In this document: positions 51,001 to 52,122 of the stretch, in pieces
How positions within the stretch are numbered: position 1 is the stretch's first letter
Layout: every line of letters begins with the position of its first letter
NCBI GenBank assembly: GCA_964023205.1
Contig: OZ026835.1
Location: 37,669,083-37,733,082, forward strand
DNA: 64,000 nucleotides
Source of the DNA: Lutraria lutraria
Taxonomy: Eukaryota; Mollusca; Bivalvia; Venerida; Mactridae
Reading direction: 5' to 3'
Translations under genes and position numbers: made by a program
Notes under the pieces: generated by a model
The model's input: the letters and a program-made list of their open reading frames with translations, nothing else
The model's database searches: none
What the model was told of the DNA's origin: nothing

Positions 51001-51293
51001 AAGCTGCATTTGCCTCTAACAGGAATCCACATTTCTGACATTTCTCAGTAGAAACATTGAACAATGCTGGATCTACTTTATTTCCACACCCTGAACAGAT
51101 TTTTTTCTTAATTGTAAGTTCAGCACCACACACTGATCCATCTTCAAGTTTACCATCACAGATCACAACAAGTAGAGACTTCTCTACATCAACCATCACA
51201 GCGGCACATTCTTGACAGAATTTCCCAGTACCCACAACACCACACTCAGTGCTGGAGCACTTCCTCATTATATCCTCCTCAGGTTCTTCACTT
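1..51293 (-). CDS. RNF213: RNF213-like (mysterin) E3 ubiquitin ligase/AAA+ ATPase, N-terminal ~1920 residues, spliced, continues past left edge
   Basis: Joined exons, in transcript order: 50959-51293, 46660-47780, 37480-37523, 36838-36987, 35003-35202, 27640-27911, 27096-27352, 24789-25022, 21604-21844, 20867-20922, 18965-19241, 17800-17904, 14810-14917, 10195-10381, 9312-9611, 8124-8415, 6066-6339, 5458-5614, 4733-4953, 4343-4516, 3898-4074, 3262-3429, 1672-1918, 1370-1466, 1-97. All introns are GT..AG and all 24 junctions keep one open frame; from the Met at 51268 the product is 1922 residues, ending at the edge. Seen: zinc ribbons, acidic linker, CBM20-like fold, helical stalk. The segments 'ELKVFVDLA.LSAGD', 'HGSVE...A.A...GIY' and 'LNYFTVDQLV' line up in order with vertebrate RNF213. 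Known of the family: about 5200 residues, two active AAA+ modules, RING and RZ fingers, lipid-droplet and pathogen-coat ubiquitylation. Inferred: the missing C-terminal ~60% lies to the left. Residue numbers in the exon entries count from Met-51268. Confidence 0.92.
140..310 (+). mobile_element. Short pogo/Tigger-type MITE remnant (family K)
   Basis: It opens with CAGTAAAACTTGTGTTAG and contains repeated 'aataaaggcc' text. Related copies lie at 51658-51812 and 55012-55172, where the right end reads towards '..ACTGTA'. TA-flanked CAGTAAAAC termini are typical of pogo/Tigger non-autonomous elements. The right end is degraded here. Confidence 0.5.
335..1054 (+). mobile_element. Family C minisatellite-cored element, copy 1
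   Basis: It starts 'GCGGCAGTGCCACGAAACCAG' without the last base and ends in a hairpin AACCAGGTTTCACTTTGAAA with its complement, then TTAAAA. The core is about five units of about 135 bp around 'AAGTTATTGACC.GACACTGATTTTC'. The second copy is at 29470-30500. Confidence 0.75.
1370..1466 (-). CDS. RNF213: RNF213-like exon 25
   Basis: Acceptor TGTACTTGTAG, donor GTATGT, phase 1 in, phase 2 out, residues 1858-1890. It encodes an acidic Met-rich stretch ('DLMQAMSEAKDNIDLQSAM'). Sequence conservation is weak here; support comes from splice signals and frame. Confidence 0.83.
1672..1918 (-). CDS. RNF213: RNF213-like exon 24
   Basis: Acceptor TTATTTATTTAG, donor GTTAGT, phase 0 in, phase 1 out, residues 1776-1858. 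'SYLHLNYFTVDQLVILQRE' matches vertebrate 'EHFYLNFYTAEQLVYLSTE', and 'VKQDCT' matches 'IKSNCT'. Confidence 0.93.
2024..3220 (+). mobile_element. Family A minisatellite-cored element, copy 1
   Basis: 5' end is ACAAGAGGGCCAAGATGGCC(C), then GCTCGCATGACA. The core is eight or nine units of about 125 bp built on 'GGTTTTCCTAAGATTTGACC', 'GTGACCTAGTTTTTGACCC' and 'TTAAGACAAACATTCTGAC'. The 3' end is a hairpin GCTCAC-TTTGTCACTTTGTGACAT-GTGAGC followed by TAAAAAC. No coding capacity. Short ORFs on the minus strand come from the repeat units. Confidence 0.85.
3262..3429 (-). CDS. RNF213: RNF213-like exon 23
   Basis: Acceptor TATATTACAG, donor GTTTGT (a weak but acceptable GT donor), phase 0 in and out, residues 1720-1775. 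'LTRLSNVYLKLWSSGCVLF' matches 'VQRLSQAFIDLHSAGNMLF' of vertebrates. The weak donor could allow alternative splicing. Confidence 0.9.
3605..3880 (-). mobile_element. tRNA-derived SINE-like element
   Basis: Read on the minus strand, 3880 down to about 3780 has a tRNA-like head with a B-box-like GGTTCAAAACC and a preceding A-box-like TGGTGT segment, followed by an unrelated body. The A and B boxes are imperfect. It occupies most of intron 22. Confidence 0.45.
3898..4074 (-). CDS. RNF213: RNF213-like exon 22
   Basis: Acceptor TCATGCTCAG, donor GTGAGT, phase 0 in and out, residues 1661-1719. 'YTFSQLQDLQSRLMLVAGK' and 'VDRFT' match vertebrate 'YSLEEVKELLNKLMLMSGK' and 'VERFS'. Confidence 0.92.
4343..4516 (-). 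CDS. RNF213: RNF213-like exon 21
   Basis: Acceptor ACATATTCTAG, donor GTATGA, phase 0 in and out, residues 1603-1660. 'LEWMKGIKKAHGSVEVTSL' followed by 'AINACGIYTV' matches vertebrate 'LEWLKTV.ESHGSVE' and 'AINQRGIYVI'. Confidence 0.93.
4733..4953 (-). CDS. RNF213: RNF213-like exon 20: most conserved stalk block
   Basis: Acceptor TAATCTTTCAG, donor GTAAGA, phase 1 in, phase 0 out, residues 1529-1602. 'GGLKELKVFVDLAFLSAGD' is nearly identical to the vertebrate block 'GGINELKVFVDLASISAGE', and 'AVTGYAPLIFDL' and 'LPKML' follow in register. This exon identifies the gene most securely. Confidence 0.95.
5105..5396 (-). mobile_element. tRNA-derived SINE, full copy
   Basis: Minus-strand head: 'CTCTAGTGGTAATACGCTGA' (A box) and 'GTGGGATCGAATCTC' (B box), about 70 bp in all. 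The body follows, 5330 down to 5105. The body alone recurs at 51406-51620 ('CTAGACACAGTACAAGG' there reads 'CTAAGCACAGTACTTGG' on the plus strand), which shows this is a dispersed family and not a tRNA gene. Confidence 0.6.
5458..5614 (-). CDS. RNF213: RNF213-like exon 19
   Basis: Acceptor AATATATCAG, donor GTAAAG, phase 0 in, phase 1 out, residues 1477-1529. 'SLKELTTQRARCLDTFVK' and 'LVSWLKESMK' match the helices just before the conserved 'GG.[NK]ELKVFVDLA' block in exon 20. Confidence 0.88.
5615..6065. other. Intron 18 sequence, no recognisable feature
   Basis: AT-rich intron between exons 18 and 19. I see no repeat family, hairpin or ORF of note. Confidence 0.7.
6066..6339 (-). CDS. RNF213: RNF213-like exon 18
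   Basis: Acceptor TGTATTTTTAG, donor GTATGT, phase 2 in, phase 0 out, residues 1385-1476. 'RVNQLQKYRHLGHCVNGAK' matches the vertebrate 'RVEQIKEYHHL...V.AAKVIL' helix, one of the clearest stretches for family assignment. Confidence 0.92.
6541..7820 (+). mobile_element. Family A element, copy 2
   Basis: Opens AACAAGAGGGCCAAGATGGC, core of about nine 125-bp units, closes with a hairpin whose apex is CACTTAGTG (variant of CACTTTGTG), then GTGAGCTAAAAAC. Units align one-to-one with copy 1, so the tandem array spread as a unit and did not expand separately at each site. Confidence 0.85.
8124..8415 (-). CDS. RNF213: RNF213-like exon 17
   Basis: Acceptor GTTCTTGACAG, donor GTGAGT, phase 1 in, phase 2 out, residues 1288-1385. 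'SSTFMSLWKKQC' corresponds to the 'SHIFQLFWRE' helix in vertebrate RNF213. The split codon TA|T at the junction with exon 18 would read as a stop without splicing. Confidence 0.88.
8569..8788 (+). mobile_element. Family I element, single-unit copy
   Basis: Starts 'CTATGCCCCCAATGGGCG', includes 'TGACCTTTAAATGCACAGATC' without its last base, and ends in a hairpin ATATGCCCCTATCTGGGCAT followed by AACAAG. It has the same plan as the larger copy at 15040-16028, with the core reduced to one unit. Confidence 0.65.
8808..9247. mobile_element. hAT-type MITE with perfect 8-bp target duplication
   Basis: Flanked by ATTTATAT at 8800-8807 and 9248-9255. Ends are TAGAGCTTGG and CCCAGCTCTT (imperfect inverted). 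The interior is rich in TATCGCGATA-type palindromes, also seen in the MITE at 56521-56879. The 8-bp duplication and TAGAG end indicate hAT mobilisation. No transposase. Confidence 0.8.
9312..9611 (-). CDS. RNF213: RNF213-like exon 16
   Basis: Acceptor ACTTTTTCAG, donor GTACAC, phase 1 in and out, residues 1188-1288. 'TALLTGALTIGEFRLLMEN' and 'IRRKELNDFEMQAL' match the vertebrate 'LLSGTI.VGQLELI..' and 'WRREELL.LKK' helices in order. Confidence 0.9.
9612..10194. other. Intron 15, no recognisable feature
   Basis: Very AT-rich intron between exons 15 and 16. I see nothing in it beyond base composition. Confidence 0.7.
10195..10381 (-). CDS. RNF213: RNF213-like exon 15
   Basis: Acceptor ACATTTTCAG, donor GTAAGT, phase 0 in, phase 1 out, residues 1126-1188. 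'VSFSDYEQKRYGELLSDLF' aligns with the 'FSYSDLRKFG..LS..' helix of vertebrate RNF213 and is followed by W..NV-type spacing. The match is clear although no long ORF marks it. Confidence 0.88.
10575..11772 (+). mobile_element. Family E minisatellite-cored element
   Basis: Left arm ATGAATACCCCC, six or seven units of about 150-170 bp beginning 'AACAAAGGGCCATAACTCA', a short CCGA tetranucleotide run, then a right hairpin 'AGCCCCCATATATTTCATA' with 'CTGGGGGTATAA'. The left arm is inverted relative to the hairpin's 3' strand. No coding capacity. Confidence 0.75.
11998..13204 (+). mobile_element. Family G minisatellite-cored element
   Basis: Starts 'CTAGAAATGTGTCAGTAGGA' and has about six units of about 155 bp around 'TGTGACCTTGACCTTTGAGC' and 'GATGAACATTTGTGCCAATT', then an AC-rich tail (13139-13168). 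Several open frames run through the units because unit length and lack of stops coincide; they are not genes. Confidence 0.75.
13215..14497 (+). mobile_element. Family A element, copy 3
   Basis: Opens AAACAAGAGGGTCAAGATGG, about nine 125-bp units, closes GCTCACCCTGTTACTTTGTGACATGTGA-TCTAAAA with minor hairpin decay. Inserted directly after the family G tail. Confidence 0.83.
14526..14755 (+). mobile_element. Family I element, 3'-truncated copy
   Basis: Begins 'CCATGCCCCCTCCGGTTGCC', carries 'AATGCACAGGTCCTGTACAG' and 'CAAAGGGCCATAAATCTGC', and stops near 14755, about 50 bp before exon 14 ends. It closely repeats the start of the copy at 15040. Confidence 0.6.
14810..14917 (-). CDS. RNF213: RNF213-like exon 14
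   Basis: Acceptor TTTGTTTTCAG, donor GTGAGT, 108 nt, phase 0 in and out, residues 1090-1125. It encodes 'VCKDSYLMKSFVLLYCKKV' and a Met/Cys/Ala-rich helix. Another frame on the same strand is also open across the exon, but only phase 0 agrees with both neighbours. Confidence 0.82.
15040..16028 (+). mobile_element. Family I minisatellite-cored element, long copy with nested MITE
   Basis: Left arm 'CAATGCCCCCTCCAGG', units with 'CAAAGGGCCATAAATCAGC' and 'AATTATCGAATTATAAAAC', right hairpin ATATGCCCCTGATC-TATCGGTATGGGGCAT then AAAA. A 159-bp MITE is inserted at 15267-15425. Confidence 0.65.
15267..15425. mobile_element. 159-bp pogo/Tigger-like MITE with internal palindrome
   Basis: TA-flanked, CAGTACAACCTCT at left and AGAGGTTTTACTG at right (inverted termini). 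Inside, CCTCTGTAGAGCAACA (15275-15290) is repeated inverted as TGTTGCTCTACAGAGG near 15330-15345. Nested in family I. Confidence 0.7.
16064..17710 (+). mobile_element. Family A element, copy 4, 5'-truncated and interrupted
   Basis: The 'GAGGGCCAAGATGGCCC' start is missing; sequence begins in 'CATTGTTTACTCATTAAAAC'. Units run to 16779, are interrupted by a TTAA-flanked insertion (16780-17211), and resume to a hairpin GAGCACAAGTGCTC. This copy's apex differs from the other A copies. Confidence 0.8.
16780..17211. mobile_element. 432-bp insertion with TTAA target duplication
   Basis: TTAA lies at 16776-16779 and 17212-17215; removing the insert restores the family A unit 'GTGTTAACATGG'. Ends are AGGAGCAACTTCC and GTTGGGGGT (weak inverted similarity). 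The TTAA duplication is typical of piggyBac-mobilised elements. CT-dinucleotide runs occur near the left end. No ORF. Confidence 0.65.
17800..17904 (-). CDS. RNF213: RNF213-like exon 13
   Basis: Acceptor AATGTTTCAG, donor GTATTT, 105 nt, phase 0 in and out, residues 1055-1089. 'VWNGIFAP' and 'IWNRDISESML' parallel the 'VW..L...P' and 'W...LL.D.E' positions of the vertebrate protein. Skipping this exon would keep the frame. Confidence 0.85.
18080..18768 (+). mobile_element. Family B minisatellite-cored element, copy 1
   Basis: Starts AACAAGAGGGCCAAGATGGC and 'CGCTCACCTGAG'; core of about three 175-bp units with 'CAAGGGCCCATAACTCTTGA' and 'GTCCTAGTCCGATTTTGCCC'; ends in the near-perfect hairpin AGCTCACCTGATTGAATCAGG-TGAGCT split as shown, then AAAA. 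Confidence 0.8.
18965..19241 (-). CDS. RNF213: RNF213-like exon 12: N-arm helices
   Basis: Acceptor TTCTCTTTCAG, donor GTAAATATT, phase 2 in, phase 0 out. Residues 962-1054 are long helices ('TMFYSAQIFLHCIALYDKI' and 'TRQTLEKYYNKWDIYLES') that correspond to paired helices in the vertebrate stalk. Confidence 0.88.
19672..20859 (+). mobile_element. Family B element, copy 2, with nested MITE
   Basis: Begins AACAAGAGGCTAAGATGGCC with decay in the palindrome. Core units as in copy 1 and a degraded 3' hairpin near 20850. Interrupted by the TIR element at 19774-20199. It ends eight bases from the 3' border of exon 11. Confidence 0.75.
19774..20199. mobile_element. 426-bp TIR element nested in family B
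   Basis: Inverted ends CAGGCTACCGGCATGTGA and its complement TCATATGCCGGTAGCCTG (17 of 18). Flanks TGTTTCTACACA and TGTTTCTACATA form a target duplication of up to 12 bp with one mismatch, and the uninterrupted site is visible in copy 1 near 18170. The interior is related to 42120-42470. Superfamily unclear. Confidence 0.75.
20867..20922 (-). CDS. RNF213: RNF213-like exon 11: 56-nt exon
   Basis: Acceptor CAATTTTCAG, donor GTAAAT, phase 0 in, phase 2 out. It encodes MVQQCVGALLSQLQGTFY, one amphipathic helix. The frame agrees with exons 10 and 12. It lies immediately beside the end of a family B repeat, and the last six bases of the intron-exon border are the only separation. Confidence 0.82.
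20923..21603. other. Intron 10, no recognisable feature
   Basis: AT-rich, no repeat family or hairpin recognised. Confidence 0.65.
21604..21844 (-). CDS. RNF213: RNF213-like exon 10: N-arm
   Basis: Acceptor TATCATTTCAG, donor GTATTA, phase 2 in, phase 0 out. It encodes residues 863-943. 'LEPLFEMDYFLPRTF' aligns with the 'DEPLFRSWF.LLP' helix of vertebrate RNF213. It is mostly helical with no catalytic motif. Confidence 0.87.
21965..22875. mobile_element. 911-bp TIR element with TTAA target sites
   Basis: TTAA at 21961-21964 and 22876-22879. Ends GGACGTTTGCTACAGTTTC and, read inwards from the right, AGACGTTTGCGGCAGTTTA (good inverted match). TTAA targets suggest a piggyBac-type MITE. Contains a G13 run near 22490. 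No transposase ORF. Confidence 0.7.
22876..24788. other. Intron 9 remainder with inverted TCTCGAACCG motifs
   Basis: TCTCGAACCG occurs near 23486 and 23703, and its complement CGGTTCGAGA near 24468. They may mark the ends of another TIR element of roughly 0.8-1 kb. Otherwise AT-rich with an A15 run near 24010. No coding signal; ORFs here do not fit the exon chain. Confidence 0.4.
24789..25022 (-). CDS. RNF213: RNF213-like exon 9: N-arm
   Basis: Acceptor TTTTTTGCAG, donor GTATGT, phase 2 in and out. Residues 785-863 include 'CWLILMPWVHFLSG', corresponding to the hydrophobic 'W.G.LPVLHC' segment in vertebrate RNF213, then an acidic 'EPDDDISHDRDKP' loop and a Trp-rich helix. Confidence 0.87.
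25023..25793. other. Intron 8, first part, no clear feature
   Basis: Unstructured AT-rich DNA up to the family D element. The string TAGGGTTGGACACC near 25386 could be a hAT-type end, but I could not find a partner end. Confidence 0.5.
25794..27025 (+). mobile_element. Family D minisatellite-cored element, copy 1
   Basis: Starts AACAAGAGGGCCTTGACTTG (palindrome altered), about six units of about 165 bp with 'GGTCCACTAGACAATGCTAC' and 'AGCCAATTTTGACCC', then the single-copy module 'GGTTGCCAAGGCAACCAGAG' and a hairpin GAGCACTTAGCGCTC, GAGCTAAAAAC. Ends 70 bp before exon 8. Confidence 0.8.
27096..27352 (-). CDS. RNF213: RNF213-like exon 8: N-arm helices
   Basis: Acceptor TTTTGATTAG, donor GTAATT, phase 0 in, phase 2 out, 257 nt. 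It encodes residues 700-785, beginning IGDTLAKVMIKKW, with amphipathic helices and no Cys or catalytic motif. The intron before it (27353-27639) is short and repeat-free, so exons 7 and 8 form a tight pair. Confidence 0.87.
27640..27911 (-). CDS. RNF213: RNF213-like exon 7: start of helical N-arm
   Basis: Acceptor ATTGTTTTAG, donor GTATGT, phase 1 in, phase 0 out. Residues 609-699 begin 'LWHQFDGF', equivalent to the W-H-Q-[YF] motif that directly follows CBM20 in vertebrate RNF213. This supports direct splicing from exon 6, 7 kb away. The rest is predicted helical and charged. Confidence 0.88.
27946..29186 (+). mobile_element. Family D element, copy 2
   Basis: Starts ATACAAGAGGACCATGATGG; six or seven units with 'AAACTTGGTAGAGGTCCACT' and 'CTAAGCTCTAGGCCT'; then 'TTGCCATAGCAACCAGAGTT' and a hairpin with GAGCACATTCGTGCCCTGG, TGAGCTAAAAA. 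Very similar to 47885-49299. Confidence 0.83.
29274..29471 (+). mobile_element. Family B element, 3'-truncated copy
   Basis: Starts AGCAAGAGGGCCAAGATGGC, 'CGCTCATCTGATAACAAG', runs 200 bp through the first unit, then breaks off exactly where family C copy 2 begins. Confidence 0.75.
29470..30500 (+). mobile_element. Family C element, copy 2
   Basis: Starts 'GCGGCAGTGCCACGAAACCA', six or seven units of about 135 bp with 'AAGTTATTGACCGGACACTG' and 'CAAATACAATCCCAGGCTAG', and ends in the hairpin CCAGGTTTCACTTTGTGAAA-ACCTGG then TTAAAA. It abuts a truncated family B copy. Confidence 0.8.
30830..31876. mobile_element. pogo/Tigger-like non-autonomous element, ~1.05 kb
   Basis: TA followed by CAGTAAAACCCCTATTATCC and several 'ATTATCCGAA' and 'TTTCGGTCCCGA' motifs at the left; the same motifs recur inverted near 31800-31876 ('GGATTATCCAAAG', 'TTTTTCGGTCCCGA', 'GATAATCGAGGTTAT'). 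The right terminal ACTG is lost. No transposase remains. Confidence 0.6.
31922..32372 (+). mobile_element. Family D element, 5'-truncated copy
   Basis: Starts inside a unit at 'ATCTAAGCTCTAGGCATTG', then 'TTGCCATGGCAACCAGAGTT' and a 3' hairpin CACCATGAGCACTTTGTGCT-CTGGTGAGC followed by TAATAA. Confidence 0.75.
32640..32797 (+). mobile_element. Family B 3' fragment
   Basis: Begins 'CCGATTTTGCCCATAATCG' and ends 'AAAGCTCATCCTGAG'; this is the last unit and half of the terminal hairpin of family B. Confidence 0.6.
32800..34185. mobile_element. Possible inverted-repeat element, unknown type
   Basis: GGATCCGGATGTTCG at 32831-32845 is matched inverted by CGAACATCCGGATG at 34118-34130 with a second GATCCGGATATC beside it. 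The right edge 'TTTTGACATCCCTAC' resembles a hAT-like TAGGGATG end, but the left partner is not clear. The interior is richer in CpG than the flanks and has no convincing ORF. Confidence 0.35.
34268..34707 (+). mobile_element. Family F element, copy 1
   Basis: Two units of about 190 bp each with 'AAGGGCACATAACTCTGGAA' and 'GCACATTACTCTGGAATGAG', ending in 'TATACCCCCTCTCAAACTTC' with GCGGGGGTATAA (3' hairpin). Its left border overlaps a cryptic splice acceptor (34300-34302). Confidence 0.65.
34708..35002. other. Intron 6 proximal part, nothing recognised
   Basis: Plain AT-rich sequence next to the exon 6 donor. Confidence 0.6.
35003..35202 (-). CDS. RNF213: RNF213-like exon 6: CBM20 domain, second half
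   Basis: Acceptor TATCTTCAG, donor GTAATT, phase 2 in, phase 1 out. Residues 542-608 contain 'IPYKYTVEVNDKVIWEYY', which matches the 'IPYKYVI...E.E' strands at the end of the CBM20 in vertebrate RNF213. The aromatic residues of this strand pair commonly line the sugar-binding face in CBM20 families. Confidence 0.9.
35488..36478. mobile_element. pogo/Tigger-like non-autonomous element, 991 bp
   Basis: TA at 35486-35487 and 36479-36480. Ends CAGTAAAACCTCGTTAT and ATAACGAAGTTTTACTG are inverted. Internal 'CTCGAGATAA' and 'GTGCTCGTAATA' motifs repeat near both ends. No transposase ORF. Confidence 0.75.
36838..36987 (-). CDS. RNF213: RNF213-like exon 5: CBM20 domain, first half
   Basis: Acceptor ATTGTAG, donor GTGAGT, 150 nt, phase 2 in and out. 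It encodes residues 492-542. 'IRVQFHVLIS' gives the first beta-strand, and 'FGNVGLGGWN' carries the Gly-rich turn plus Trp typical of carbohydrate-binding module 20. RNF213 proteins carry such a CBM20 near the N terminus. Its ligand in this animal is unknown. Confidence 0.88.
37045..37355 (+). mobile_element. Family F element, copy 2
   Basis: Left arm 'GACTCATACCCCCCCACAAC', one unit with 'AAGGGCACATAACTCTGGTA', right end 'CACACCCTCTCAAACC' with TTGTGGGGCATAA. The left arm mirrors the right hairpin. Confidence 0.65.
37480..37523 (-). CDS. RNF213: RNF213-like exon 4: 44-nt microexon leading into CBM20
   Basis: Acceptor CACTTTCAG, donor GTATTT. It enters in phase 0 and leaves in phase 2, encoding PSKYDTGETKGGSS plus part of an Arg. 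It is too short to find by ORF scanning. Support comes from frame agreement with both neighbours and from its place just before the CBM20 beta-strands. It is Gly/Ser/Thr-rich, as expected for a linker. The 9-kb intron before it might hide a further small exon. Confidence 0.8.
37524..39524. other. Intron 3, distal 2 kb, mostly featureless
   Basis: AT-rich. A 61-nt stretch (38220-38280) has splice signals on the minus strand but breaks the frame. Near 38560-38760 an isolated minisatellite-element-like unit ends 'ACAGACGGAGAGATGGAGG'. Nothing else recognised. Confidence 0.5.
39525..39960. repeat. Array of TTCATGAA palindromic words
   Basis: About 430 bp in which TTCATGAA, GTTCATCAA and close variants recur roughly every 15-30 bp on both strands with no fixed period. 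It is not a simple tandem repeat. Resembles in style the AACGTT array near 61.6 kb. Confidence 0.7.
40140..40226 (+). mobile_element. Family D 3' terminal fragment
   Basis: Only the last 85 bp: 'ACACACAATCACAAAAGCTC' then the hairpin GAGCACTTTGTGCTC and TGGTGAGTTAAAT. Confidence 0.7.
40821..41352. mobile_element. 532-bp insert in family D with short inverted ends
   Basis: Ends TTGCATCTACG and CCTAGATGCAA are inverted (TTGCATCTA shared). The interior is CpG-richer than the surroundings. No ORF of note, target duplication not evident. Confidence 0.45.
41946..43630. mobile_element. 1.7-kb insert in family D, partly related to the MITE at 19.8 kb
   Basis: Family D text breaks at 'GATTTTTGAAGATTTTC' and resumes at 'GGTTGCTATGGCAACC'. 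The segment 42120-42470 is a diverged relative of the inner part of 19774-20199 ('GAACTCCTGGG', 'GTTCATCAAGG', 'CTGGACTGGAGCA', 'AAGCCCTTC.A.TTACAAAAAG'). No transposase found. Confidence 0.5.
43834..44651. mobile_element. Foldback element: ~200-bp inverted arms around a 60-bp minisatellite
   Basis: Arm 1 (43834-44036) and arm 2 (44450-44651) are about 90% identical in inverted orientation, beginning GGTAATCGCTAAAGAGA. The loop holds about five units of about 60 bp ('CACTGGATGTCCACTTTTAA') at 44036-44330. Look-alike ORFs on both strands are the two arms read in mirror image, not genes. Confidence 0.85.
44836..46110 (+). mobile_element. Dead mariner element, right end lost
   Basis: Left terminal repeat ACGAGGGTTGTCCGGAAAGT is typical of mariner. 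It is followed by about 380 bp of untranslated sequence and a broken transposase. No matching inverted terminus (ACTTTCCGGACAACCCTCGT) occurs downstream, so the right end is missing. Confidence 0.85.
45218..46040 (+). pseudogene. Mariner transposase remnant
   Basis: Starts at the ATG 45218. Frame changes and stops break it into pieces: N-terminal helix-turn-helix with 'VYKWYKRFSDGR' and 'RSGRP', then 'LTVRDIADLSKTAVHKVLTD', then a first catalytic Asp region 'IITDETSF' (mariners usually have 'GDETW'). The middle, including the second catalytic Asp, is deleted; text resumes at 'APYSPDLVPMDF' and 'DWYSKVYDK'. The expected length is about 345 residues; this cannot be active. Confidence 0.88.
46329..46659. 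other. Start of intron 3, nothing recognised
   Basis: Between the hAT target duplication and the exon 3 donor. AT-rich, no repeat. Confidence 0.6.
46660..47780 (-). CDS. RNF213: RNF213-like exon 3: long disordered acidic linker
   Basis: Acceptor is a T-run followed by AG, donor GTATAT, ends in phase 0. It encodes residues 104-477 as one 1.1-kb exon, by far the longest here. Composition is rich in Asn, Glu, Gln, Ser, Thr and Asp with few hydrophobics, so it is very probably unstructured. Short basic patches occur ('GKKMKLDQE', 'MTKTKKEEENK'). Vertebrate RNF213 has a similar low-complexity stretch between its zinc ribbon and its CBM20 domain. The stop about 110 bases past the donor lies in the intron. 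Confidence 0.9.
47885..49299 (+). mobile_element. Family D element, copy with most complete array
   Basis: Starts ACAAGAGGGCCATGATGGCC, seven or eight units of about 165 bp ('CAAGTGACCCCCGGGGCGGG', 'TTTTCCTATATAAGTCTA'), then 'TTGCCATAGCAACCAGAGTT', a hairpin GAGCACATTCGTGCTC and TGGTGAGCTAAAAA. Adjacent units are nearly identical, which indicates recent homogenisation. Confidence 0.85.
49384..49796 (+). mobile_element. Family H minisatellite-cored element
   Basis: Left arm ATATACGCCCAAAGG, two to three units of about 165 bp with 'GGCTTAAAGAGTTACAGAG' and 'AAGCCTTCTGAAATATGCAC', right end CCCTTTGGGCGTATAT then AAA. The ends are inverted copies of each other. Confidence 0.7.
49834..50779 (+). 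mobile_element. Family D element, shorter copy
   Basis: Starts AAATAGGGCCATGGTGGCCC, four units, no 'CAACCAGAG' core but a related 'ATGGAATAGAATTCTTTGAA', hairpin CACCTTGGTACTCTGTGCC then AGGTCAGCTAAAAA. Confidence 0.75.
50959..51293 (-). CDS. RNF213: RNF213-like exon 2: zinc-ribbon modules
   Basis: Acceptor TTTGCAG, donor GTAAGT, ends in phase 1. The reading frame is open upstream of the Met at 51268, so a coding exon may precede it. Residues 1-103 hold three Cys-rich zinc-ribbon-like modules: an opening C-x4-C pair with 'FCQEC', a middle pair around 'VCGAE' and 'CSGCG', and a last clean C-x2-C...C-x2-C ('CQKCG', 'FCDECG'). As I recall it, human RNF213 opens with a single ribbon of this type, so tripling would be a difference. 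Such ribbons usually bind one zinc each and mediate protein contacts. Confidence 0.9.
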
Positions 51294-51405
51294 CTGCAAA
51301 TTTAAGAAAATCAAAGAACTGGAAGAATTCTTAATAACAGATAGAAAAGAATTAATTTTTTATATATAAGTTCTTTAACGACCAATTTGACAGCTTTGGT
51401 TATGT

Positions 51406-51620
51406 AAAAGCCCCAGTGAAAGGGGAAATAAGATGCAGAACCTGGCACTTATATCACTCCTCTTTCTAAATAGTTTTTCCTGTTTTTTATGTTGCCCAGT
51501 TTTACACCCACACAGACCACACCTTTTTTCCTGTGGTTTTGCTAAGCACAGTACTTGGTTCGGTAGTTTGGATTGGGACACTGAAAATGCCTCCCTGACA
51601 AATTCAAAGGGCAAGGCTTG
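51406..51620 (-). mobile_element. SINE body, headless copy
   Basis: Homologous along its length to the body of the SINE at 5105-5330 ('AGCCCCAG', 'CACTCCTCTTTCTAA', 'TTGGGACACTGA'). The tRNA-like head is absent. Confidence 0.5.
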
Positions 51621-51657
51621 AAAGGAAAGAAATTTAGAAAATGCTGATTTGACAAAA

Positions 51658-51812
51658 TTAGTGTTAGTGACCACCTCTGAATAAAGGTCATTCTGTAAAT
51701 AAAGGTCATTCTTTTAAAAAAGGTCAAAATGCCCTCCAAATGATGTACATCTGTCAATAAAGGCCCCATTTTGTCTTTCCTAAAGGTGGCCTTTGTACAT
51801 AGGTTTGATTGT
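51658..51812 (+). mobile_element. pogo-like MITE remnant (family K), second copy
   Basis: 'GTGTTAGTGACCACCTCTGA' through 'TAAAGGTGGCCTTTGTACAT' and 'GGTTTGATTGTA'. Matches 140-310. Confidence 0.5.
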
Positions 51813-51837
51813 ACCTAATCAATTATCTAATCAGTTA

Positions 51838-52122
51838 ATACAAGAGGGCCATGATGGCCCTATATTGCTCACCTGAGTATTGTAACACTAAAGGATAATT
51901 TAATCAAGGAAAGTTGCCATGGCAACCAGTGTTCTGCTTGGAATGGAATTCTTTGAACAACTTTTGTAAAGCTTCAAGCAAGGAACACACCTGTGAAATT
52001 TTGTTGAAATTGACAGAGCAGTTTAGGAGATGTTGTTTAAAGTAATTGTTGACGACGAACGGACGTATGACTGACGATGACTGACAATGGACATGGCTCA
52101 ATCTTAAAAACTCCCTAATTAA
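51838..52122 (+). mobile_element. Family D element with tandem core deleted
   Basis: Starts ATACAAGAGGGCCATGATGG and jumps from 'AATCAAGGAAAGTTGCC' straight to 'ATGGCAACCAGTGTTCTGC' and the 3' module; the repeat units are missing and the terminal hairpin is worn. Confidence 0.7.
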
